Assembly (NCBI GenBank): GCA_038233555.1
Contig: JBBSLT010000038.1
Coordinates: 1-16,914, forward strand
DNA length: 16,914 nt
Source: JADDRA01 sp038233555
Lineage (GTDB): Bacteria; Actinomycetota; Acidimicrobiia; Acidimicrobiales; CADCSY01
Reading direction: 5' to 3'
In this document: in pieces, positions 1 through 5,782 of the stretch
Layout of the letters: each line of letters starts with the position of its first letter
Position numbering within the stretch: position 1 is the stretch's first letter
The notes under the pieces: model-generated
The model's database searches: none
The model's input: only the letters and a program-made list of their open reading frames with translations
Told to the model about the DNA's origin: nothing
Position numbers and translations under genes: made by a program

Positions 1-1685
1 AGCTCGCCCTGGAGATCGGCCAACAGATTGAGGACCTGGGCCTGGATGGAGACGTCGAGCGACGACACCGGCTCGTCCAGGACCAGCAACTGAGGCTCCA
101 GGGCCAGTGCACGGGCGATCCCAACTCGCTGGAGCTGGCCTCCCGAGAACTGGTGAGGGTGGCGATGTGCGTGCCCAACCTCCAAACCAACCATCTCCAG
201 CAACTCGAAGACTCGCTCGGTTGCTGCTCGATGAGAGAAGCCGTGAATGAGCATGGGCTCGGCAATGCTGGCCCCGACGGTCAACTTCGGGTTCAGCGTC
301 GCATGCGGATCTTGAAACACCATCTGGATGCCCTGCCGCACGGTCCGCAGCGCTCGCCCAGACAGCTCCGTGAGATCTTGACCATCGAAGGAGATCCGCC
401 CCCGGGTGACATCCTGCAAGCGCATGATGGCGTTGGCTGTCGTCGACTTCCCACAGCCAGACTCGCCCACCAAGCCGAGGGTCTCGCCACGACGAAGCAT
501 GAGTGAGACGCCGTCCACGGCTCGAATCTGGCCCACGGAACGGCCGGTCAGGCGGCTACGGATCGGGAAATGCACCACCACCTCATCGACGTCGAGGAGC
601 ACCTCAGTGCTCATCGTCGCCGACTTCGAGCCCTGCTCATCCGGGTCGAGGTCGCTTGCCGGCAACAGCCTCTGATTGGGGCCCGACAACTCATCGTGGA
701 AATGGCACGCCGAACGTCGACTACCGAGACCAGCTTCGACCAATGGTGGGACCTCATCTCGACAAGGAGCTCGACCGGCTGCGTGCTCACATCTCGGGTG
801 GAATCGGCAGCCTGAGGGGATCCGATGGAGCTGGGGCGGCTGCCCTGGAACCGAGACGAGTTCGCCGCTCCCGCTGATCCGAGGCAAGCTAGCTAGCAAC
901 CCCCGAGTGTAGGGATGTCGAGCATCGTCAAAGATCGTCTCGACGGACGCTTCCTCGACGACTCGACCGGCGTACATCATCACCACTCGATCGGCCATCT
1001 CGGCGACGATTCCAAGGTCGTGGGTGATCAACAACAAGGCGGCTCCGGTCTCCGCCTGGATCTCGCTCAAGACCCGCAGCACACGAGCCTGAACCGTCAC
1101 GTCGAGCGCAGTGGTCGGCTCGTCGGCGATCACCAGCCGAGGACGATTGGCGATCGCCATGGCAATGACGGCACGTTGGCACATGCCGCCGGACCATTGG
1201 TGCGGGTAGGTGTCCAGCCTGGCCTCGGGGTCAGGGATTCCGACACGACCGAGGAGCTCGATCACCCGATGCCTGGCTTGGCGGCGAGACACCCGCCTAT
1301 CGTGCGCACGAATGACTGCGCCGATCTGGTCGCCAATGGTGAAAACGGGATTCAGGGACGACACGGGCTCCTGGAAGACCATGGAGACCGCGGCACCGCG
1401 CAGGCGCCGGAGCTGGCCCTGCTTCAAACTGGAAAGGTCGGTGCCTTCGACGCAGATGCGACCGGTGACCGCCCCGTCGCCGTCTTCGGCGATCAGTCCG
1501 AGAACGGCGAGGGCTGTAACGGTCTTGCCGCAACCGGACTCGCCCACCAGGGCAACGGTTTCGCCAGCGCCCACCGTGAGATCGATGCCGTCGACGGCCT
1601 GGAGTGGACCTGCCGGTGAGGAGAACGACACGCGGAGGTCTTCCACTTGCAGCACCGGCTGCACGCCCCGGGGTGTCACGGTCAT
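1..1685 (-). CDS. Fused oligopeptide/dipeptide ABC transporter ATP-binding protein (DppD-DppF type), 3'-truncated by window edge
   Basis: Supplies ATP-driven energy for peptide (or nickel/glycoside-type) uptake at the cytoplasmic face of the membrane. The minus-strand frame is open from an in-frame TAG just upstream of 1697 to the window edge, giving 561 codons. Domain 1: Walker A GESGCGKT (residues 48-55), Q-loop Q105, signature WSGGMCQR (164-171), Walker B LVIADE (184-189), switch His222, then the HPYTRGLL segment and Cys-containing tail typical of the oligo_HPY family. Domain 2 begins near Met358 (base 614) with Walker A GESGCGKST (407-415), MVFQDP, HQFSGGQLQR and LLVLDEP. No stop separates the halves, as in GsiA/YejF-type double ATPases. 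The start is uncertain: ATG 1685 (chosen), ATG 1697, or GTG 1679, which has GGGAG 8 bases upstream. The C-terminus of domain 2 is missing, and the permeases and binding protein lie outside. Substrate cannot be told from this protein. Confidence 0.93.
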   Translation of the reverse strand, partial: MTVTPRGVQPVLQVEDLRVSFSSPAGPLQAVDGIDLTVGAGETVALVGESGCGKTVTALAVLGLIAEDGDGAVTGRICVEGTDLSSLKQGQLRRLRGAAVSMVFQEPVSSLNPVFTIGDQIGAVIRAHDRRVSRRQARHRVIELLGRVGIPDPEARLDTYPHQWSGGMCQRAVIAMAIANRPRLVIADEPTTALDVTVQARVLRVLSEIQAETGAALLLITHDLGIVAEMADRVVMMYAGRVVEEASVETIFDDARHPYTRGLLASLPRISGSGELVSVPGQPPQLHRIPSGCRFHPRCEHAAGRAPCRDEVPPLVEAGLGSRRSACHFHDELSGPNQRLLPASDLDPDEQGSKSATMSTEVLLDVDEVVVHFPIRSRLTGRSVGQIRAVDGVSLMLRRGETLGLVGESGCGKSTTANAIMRLQDVTRGRISFDGQDLTELSGRALRTVRQGIQMVFQDPHATLNPKLTVGASIAEPMLIHGFSHRAATERVFELLEMVGLEVGHAHRHPHQFSGGQLQRVGIARALALEPQLLVLDEPVSSLDVSIQAQVLNLLADLQGE

Positions 1686-1695
1686 GTACTCCCGC

Positions 1696-1701
1696 ATAAT
1701 A
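1696..1701 (-). promoter_or_regulatory. Possible -10 box (TATTAT) for the fused ABC ATPase
   Basis: On the minus strand TATTAT ends 10 bases before ATG 1685, in otherwise GC-rich sequence. No convincing -35 box sits 17 bases further up. If real, the transcript would have a leader of only a few bases. Confidence 0.3.
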
Positions 1702-1758
1702 TGGCGAACGGGACGCTACATCTACATGGACATCACCAGGGCCTTTGGATCAAGGTCG

Positions 1759-2247
1759 TCAGCCGGTGGCGGGGGTGCCCTCGTACGCGGCCGGATCGCC
1801 CCGACCGGGGATGGTGGGCCGGCTCCAGCTCATGGCCAGGGAGAGCCGGTCGGTCAGCTCACGCCACTCGGCCGGATGCCAACCCTCGGCCACCCCGGCC
1901 AGGCTGAGGTCCTGGCGAATGTGGACCAGGGCGGGAAGCCGTTCCAGGCCCAGTGCCTTGACCGCCTCGCGCTCGGGGTCGGCGAAGGTCAGGAACTCCT
2001 CGGCGTAGGGCCCGAGGAATTGCCGGGCCTCATCGGCGGTGCAGGTGATGAGGATGGCCACCCGGCAGTCGGCCTGGTCGTAGACCCGGAAGATCCGGGC
2101 CAGGGTGGGCAGCAGCCAGGCACTTTCGGACGTGAACGGGTCGAGGGCGCCGAGCACCAGGTGAAAGGTGGTGAGCCACTGCTCCAGCGGGTGTGACGAT
2201 CCGTTGAGCGGGACCAGCGCCACGTCGGCGGGGGCGTCGGTGGGCAC
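1759..2247 (-). CDS. Thioredoxin-fold-like hypothetical protein
   Basis: 162 residues, no signal peptide or membrane segment. I do not recognise a named family with certainty. The layout suggests a thioredoxin-like fold: a hydrophobic strand RVAILITC (62-69), helix, then GLERLPALVHI (100-110), which resembles the cis-proline strand (P105), and a C-terminal helix EWRELTDRLS. The CXXC redox motif is absent; the only cysteines are C61 and C69. It is therefore unlikely to act as an ordinary disulfide reductase. The GTG start at 2247 is chosen because TACCTT lies exactly 7 bases upstream (leaderless layout) and because sequence upstream of it in the same frame reads as low-complexity shadow of the divergent gene. 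It is divergent from the eIF-2B-like gene with a 66-base gap and is separated by 61 bases from the ABC ATPase region downstream. Existence as a gene is likely; function is open. Confidence 0.75.
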   Translation of the reverse strand: MPTDAPADVALVPLNGSSHPLEQWLTTFHLVLGALDPFTSESAWLLPTLARIFRVYDQADCRVAILITCTADEARQFLGPYAEEFLTFADPEREAVKALGLERLPALVHIRQDLSLAGVAEGWHPAEWRELTDRLSLAMSWSRPTIPGRGDPAAYEGTPATG

Positions 2248-2254
2248 TCCCCCG

Positions 2255-2260
2255 AAGGTA
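2255..2260 (-). promoter_or_regulatory. -10 box TACCTT, leaderless promoter for 1759-2247
   Basis: TACCTT on the minus strand is followed by 7 bases (CGGGGGA) and then GTG 2247. This places the expected transcription start at or one base before the start codon. No clear -35 box is visible. Confidence 0.55.
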
Positions 2261-2300
2261 GCGCGACCGCCACGGTGCCACGAAGTCGAGAGGAAGGCCC

Positions 2301-2306
2301 TAGCGT
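2301..2306 (+). promoter_or_regulatory. -10 box TAGCGT, leaderless promoter for the eIF-2B-like gene
   Basis: TAGCGT is followed by CGCCGAC (7 bases) and GTG 2314. With the box at 2255-2260 it makes a divergent pair of near-leaderless promoters in a 66-base gap. Confidence 0.55.
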
Positions 2307-2313
2307 CGCCGAC

Positions 2314-3099
2314 GTGCACCCTGTGGAGCGGCTGCGCCATCTGGCCCGTGCCGGTGACGTCGAGCACCAGGTCTTGGTCCAGGAGAGCGCCCCGGCCCTC
2401 GCCGCCCTCGCCTCCGACACCGGGGCCCTCGTTCTTTCCTGTCGCCGCCTGCTCGATCACCATCCGGCATCGGGCCCACTGGCCTGGATGTGCGCCCGGG
2501 TTCTCTGTGGGGAAGATCCTCGGTCCGAGGCATGGCGGTGTGTGGGCGAGATCGACCAGGATCCCACCGACCGGCATCTGGCCGACGAGTTGCCCGAAGC
2601 ATCCACCGTCGTCGTCCTCGGCTGGCCGGAGGTGGCGGTGGCGGCACTCGCCCGGCGGGGTGACGTGACGCCACTCGTGGTCGATGCGGGAGGCGAAGGC
2701 GCAGGACTGGTCTACCGGCTCCAAGACATCGGCATCGAAGCGGTCGAGGTGGCCGAAGCAGGCATGGCGGCGGCCGTGATGGCGGCAGATCTAGTTGTGC
2801 TGGAGGCTGGCGCCCTCGGGACCGACGGCTTGCTTGCCGTGAGTGGTTCCTACGCGGCTGCCGCCGTCGCCCACCATGCCCAGGTCCCCGTCTGGCTGGT
2901 GGCGGGCGTCGGTCGGGCTATTCCCGCTGGGCTGTGGTCGGCCATGGCCCGCCGCCTGGAGAGAAAGGAGCCGTGGACGGCAACGGACGAGATCGTCCCG
3001 CTCGACCTGGTCGATGTCCTGATCCGTCCCAGCGGACGGGTCCCCGGACCAGCCGTGTCCGGGCCGCCCGACTGCCCCGATGCCCCCGAGCTGCGGTAG
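2314..3099 (+). CDS. eIF-2B alpha/MtnA-like family protein
   Basis: 261 residues from GTG 2314. The C-terminal half carries the Rossmann-like pattern of the eIF2B-alpha/beta/delta and methylthioribose-1-phosphate isomerase superfamily: ADLVVLEAGALGTDG, then VSGSYAAAAVAHHAQVPVWLVAGVGR, which corresponds to the family's D-x-V-x-x-GAD / NK-x-GT-x-x-x-A / VPF-x-V segments. The usual second Asp/Asn pair is not intact, so isomerase activity is doubtful. Bacterial members of this family do not act in translation initiation; sugar-phosphate isomerase or nucleotide-sugar binding roles are known for relatives, and I cannot choose. GTG 2275 is an in-frame alternative that adds 13 residues, but it lies upstream of the likely promoter. 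It is followed after 31 bases by the dienelactone hydrolase gene, probably in one transcription unit. Confidence 0.8.
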   Translation: MHPVERLRHLARAGDVEHQVLVQESAPALAALASDTGALVLSCRRLLDHHPASGPLAWMCARVLCGEDPRSEAWRCVGEIDQDPTDRHLADELPEASTVVVLGWPEVAVAALARRGDVTPLVVDAGGEGAGLVYRLQDIGIEAVEVAEAGMAAAVMAADLVVLEAGALGTDGLLAVSGSYAAAAVAHHAQVPVWLVAGVGRAIPAGLWSAMARRLERKEPWTATDEIVPLDLVDVLIRPSGRVPGPAVSGPPDCPDAPELR

Positions 3100-3130
3100 C
3101 GAGGCGCCGACTTCTGGGTAGGTCGGGGCC

Positions 3131-3808
3131 ATGGGCCAGCTGATCGACCTCGGGGACAACGAGCGCGGGTACCTCTCGACCCCTGCGATGGGAGCTGGGC
3201 CGGGCCTGGTCGTCATCCAGGAGTACTGGGGCCTCGTCCCCCACATCGAGGATCTGTGCGACCGCTTCGCCGCCGAGGGCTTCAGCGCCCTGGCGCCGGA
3301 CCTCTTCCGGGGGGCCACGGCGACCGAGCCCGACGAGGCCGGCAAGTTGATGATGGCCTTGAACCTGGAGCAGGCGGCCCAAGACCTGGGGGCGGCCGTC
3401 GGCCACCTCCGATCCAGCCCCGCCGTGCGGGGGGACGGCCTTGGGGTGGTCGGGTTCTGCATGGGCGGCGGTCTGGCCATGATGCTCGCCGCCCTACGTC
3501 CCGACGACATCGACGCCTGCGTCGCCTACTACGGCCTCATCCCATGGGAGTCGTCCAAACCCGATTGGTCCAGGCTCGATGCCCCCGTTCAGGGCCACTT
3601 CGGCGAGGAGGACGACCTCTTCTCACCTGACAAGGTGCATGAACTGGAGGCGACGCTCGACAAGGCAGGCAAACCGAGCGACTTCCACCTCTACGCCGGG
3701 GCCGGTCACGCCTTCTTCAACGACACCCAGCCCGAGGCCTACGACGAGACGGCAGCCGGCCTGGCCTGGACCCGCACCTTGGAGTTTCTGCGGGCCAAGC
3801 TGGGGTAG
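3131..3808 (+). CDS. Dienelactone hydrolase family protein
   Basis: 225 residues, the usual length for the family. This is a cytoplasmic alpha/beta hydrolase with a cysteine nucleophile; the type enzyme opens dienelactone to maleylacetate, and relatives act on other esters and lactones. Visible residues: conserved Glu31 in VVIQEYWG, nucleophile Cys110 in GFCMGGG, Asp161 or Asp162 in GEEDDLFSP, and His193 in GAGHAFFND. The triad is complete. ATG 3131 has no ribosome binding site; TAGGTC sits 6 bases upstream, a weak match to the leaderless layout. The stop codon overlaps the GTG of the next gene by one base (TAGTG), so the two are likely translated in concert. No aromatic-catabolic genes are nearby, so the natural substrate is unknown. 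Confidence 0.92.
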   Translation: MGQLIDLGDNERGYLSTPAMGAGPGLVVIQEYWGLVPHIEDLCDRFAAEGFSALAPDLFRGATATEPDEAGKLMMALNLEQAAQDLGAAVGHLRSSPAVRGDGLGVVGFCMGGGLAMMLAALRPDDIDACVAYYGLIPWESSKPDWSRLDAPVQGHFGEEDDLFSPDKVHELEATLDKAGKPSDFHLYAGAGHAFFNDTQPEAYDETAAGLAWTRTLEFLRAKLG

Positions 3809-5031
3809 TGCGCCACGCCGTTCCCGATCCTGATTCCGACCCGGTCACGCGCTACCTCCAGCTCGGCTTGGCTCTCGGTCGCCACATCGACGGGCTGGTC
3901 GACGCCTATACGGGTCCTGGCGCGTTGGCCGCAGCCGCGGCCGAAGGGCCGGTGATCCCCGCCGCCCTGTTGGCCGAGGCGGCCCGGCGCCTGCTGGCCG
4001 ACCTCGAGACCGGCACCGAGCCCGAGGCGAATCGGCGTCACTGGCTGGCCGCCCAGGTGAGGGGCCTGCACACCACCGCTCGGCGCCTGGCCGGAGAGTC
4101 GCTGCCCTACGTGGACGAGGTCGAGGCCTGCTACGGCGTGCGTCCGAGGATGGTTCCCGAGGACACCATGGCCGAGGCTCACCGGCGCCTCGATGCGGTC
4201 CTGCCCGGTGACGGCGACCTGGGCACTCGTTACGGGCAGTGGCGGGAGGCCCAAGCCGTGCCCGTCGAGGTTCTCGACGCCGCCATCGCCTCCTTGCTGG
4301 ACGATCTACGAGAGCGCACCGACCGGGCCTTCGGACTGCCTGACGGTGAGCACGTCGACATCGAGCTCGTCACCGACCGACCGTGGTCGGGCTTCAACTA
4401 CTACCTGGGAGGCCTGCGCTCTCGGGTAGCGGTCAACGTCGACCTGCCCGTGCTTAGCCCTGGCCTGGCGCACTTGGTGGCGCATGAGGCCTATCCGGGC
4501 CATCACACCGAGCACTGCCGGAAGGAGGTGGGCTTGATCCGGCGCCGCCAGTGGCTGGAGGAGACGATCTTCTTGGTGGGCACGCCCCAGTGCCTGCTGG
4601 CCGAAGGCTTGGCCGATCTCGGCTTGGAGGTGGTGGTGTCGGTCGATCCCGTCGAGCGGGCGGCCATGGCCGCCGAGCACCTCGGCCCTCTCGGCATCCC
4701 CTTCGACACCGAGGTGGTGGCCACCGTCGCCCAAGCGGCCCAGGGGCTGGAGGGAGTACGGGGCAACGTGGCCCTGATGCTCCACGAGCACGGAGCCGAC
4801 AACGACGATGCCGTGGCCTACGCCGAGCGCTGGGCCCTTCTTCCCCGACGTCGGGCCGAGAAGTTGGTCTCGTTCCTGACCGATCCCACCTGGCGGGCCT
4901 ACATCACCTGCTACGTCGAGGGTCTGCCCCTCTGCCGGCGCTTCGTCGGGGGCGACCCGGCTCGCTTCGGGCGCCTTCTCACCGACCAGCTCACCCCAGA
5001 TCAGCTCGTTCCCGCCGACCTTTCAACCTGA
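3808..5031 (+). CDS. DUF885-like putative zinc-dependent hydrolase
   Basis: 407 residues, mostly helical, with no signal peptide, so probably cytoplasmic. The strongest marker is HEAYPGHH (226-233), a variant of the HExxH metallopeptidase motif with the spacing seen in DUF885 proteins. A downstream glutamate in LLAEGLADLGLE (263-274, E266) is placed where the third zinc ligand of gluzincin-type enzymes would be. DUF885 members are usually longer and often secreted, so this is a short cytoplasmic relative. The GTG start overlaps the stop of the hydrolase gene by one base, and the GT2 gene follows 14 bases after its stop, so the three probably form one operon. Peptidase activity is inferred from the motif only. 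Confidence 0.85.
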   Translation: MRHAVPDPDSDPVTRYLQLGLALGRHIDGLVDAYTGPGALAAAAAEGPVIPAALLAEAARRLLADLETGTEPEANRRHWLAAQVRGLHTTARRLAGESLPYVDEVEACYGVRPRMVPEDTMAEAHRRLDAVLPGDGDLGTRYGQWREAQAVPVEVLDAAIASLLDDLRERTDRAFGLPDGEHVDIELVTDRPWSGFNYYLGGLRSRVAVNVDLPVLSPGLAHLVAHEAYPGHHTEHCRKEVGLIRRRQWLEETIFLVGTPQCLLAEGLADLGLEVVVSVDPVERAAMAAEHLGPLGIPFDTEVVATVAQAAQGLEGVRGNVALMLHEHGADNDDAVAYAERWALLPRRRAEKLVSFLTDPTWRAYITCYVEGLPLCRRFVGGDPARFGRLLTDQLTPDQLVPADLST

Positions 5032-5045
5032 AGGGCGCGTCCCGG

Positions 5046-5732
5046 GTGAACATCGACGTCGTCATGGCGGCGCGCAACGAGGCGACCACGGTGGCCGACA
5101 ACGTCGCCGCCGCCCGGGGCTGTCGCTACGTCAGTGCGGTCATCGTCGTCGATGACGGGTCCGACGACGCCACCTCGGAGCTGGCGGCGGCCGCGGGGGC
5201 CGAAGTCGTCCGGCGCGACGCCACCATCGGATCCAAGGCCCTGGCCATGGCCGCCGGCGTCGCCGCCACCGATGCCGAGGCCATCCTGTTCATTGACGCC
5301 GATTGCACCGGTCTGACCGCCGCGCACCTGGACGAGGTCTGCGCTCCCTTCGTCGAGGGCAGGGCGACGATGTCGATCGGCTTCTTCGACTACGGCACCT
5401 TCTGGAACTGGGTGGTGTTGCGCTGCCCTCCCCTCAGCGGCGAGCGCATCGTTCCCCGGTGGGTGTTCGAGGCGGTCCCAACCACCAAGCTGGATGGCTA
5501 CACCATCGAGGTCCGCCTCAACGAGGTAATCTGCGAGTCCCGTCTACGTACCAGCGTCAGGGTGATGGCCGGGGTGCAGCACCGTACCAAGCGGGCCAAG
5601 GTGGGCCGGAGACAGGGTCTGGCTCAGACGTGGCGCATGTACCGGGCCCTGGTATCCCTGCTCTTGCCCATCGGTGACATCCGCTGGCGCACGTACTGGT
5701 TCTACCTGCGAGGTCTCACCATCGAGCGGTAG
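5046..5732 (+). CDS. Family 2 (GT-A) glycosyltransferase
   Basis: 228 residues from GTG 5046, with AAGGG about 10 bases upstream. Transfers a sugar from a nucleotide donor to an unidentified acceptor. Markers: N-terminal VVMAARNEATTV, VDDGSDD (35-41) for nucleotide binding, DAD (84-86) in ILFIDADCTG as the metal-binding DxD, and LSGER (130-134) followed by DGYTIEVRLNE (150-160), a pattern recalling glucosyl-3-phosphoglycerate synthase and dolichyl-phosphate-type GT2 enzymes. The C-terminus has a hydrophobic stretch ALVSLLLPIG and a basic-aromatic tail, which may touch the membrane but is too short to be a firm transmembrane anchor. The reading frame stays open upstream, but that part overlaps the DUF885-like gene and reads as shadow. 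The debranching enzyme gene follows after 50 bases. Confidence 0.88.
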   Translation: MNIDVVMAARNEATTVADNVAAARGCRYVSAVIVVDDGSDDATSELAAAAGAEVVRRDATIGSKALAMAAGVAATDAEAILFIDADCTGLTAAHLDEVCAPFVEGRATMSIGFFDYGTFWNWVVLRCPPLSGERIVPRWVFEAVPTTKLDGYTIEVRLNEVICESRLRTSVRVMAGVQHRTKRAKVGRRQGLAQTWRMYRALVSLLLPIGDIRWRTYWFYLRGLTIER

Positions 5733-5767
5733 CGGCCGCTCCTCCGCAGGGACAGATTTCAATTCGC

Positions 5768-5773
5768 TAACAT
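5768..5773 (+). promoter_or_regulatory. Possible -10 box TAACAT before the debranching gene
   Basis: TAACAT ends 9 bases before GTG 5783, within a locally AT-richer stretch (5755-5773) of the 50-base gap. No Shine-Dalgarno of quality lies before GTG 5783. A separate promoter for the debranching gene is plausible but not certain. Confidence 0.35.
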
Positions 5774-5782
5774 GCCCAGGTC

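Noticed and set aside
614..614. ATG at 614 as an independent start of a separate DppF gene
   Set aside because: There is no stop between the domains and no good Shine-Dalgarno before this ATG, so fusion is the simpler reading; internal initiation cannot be excluded.
2248..2724. Upstream extension of the minus-strand thioredoxin-like frame to a 321-residue protein
   Set aside because: It runs antisense through the eIF-2B-like gene, has poor protein character and would bypass the well-placed TACCTT box before GTG 2247.
4551..5045. N-terminal extension of the GT2 frame to 393 residues
   Set aside because: It overlaps the DUF885-like gene in another frame and is Arg/Pro/Gly-rich shadow; the GT2 fold begins at 5046.
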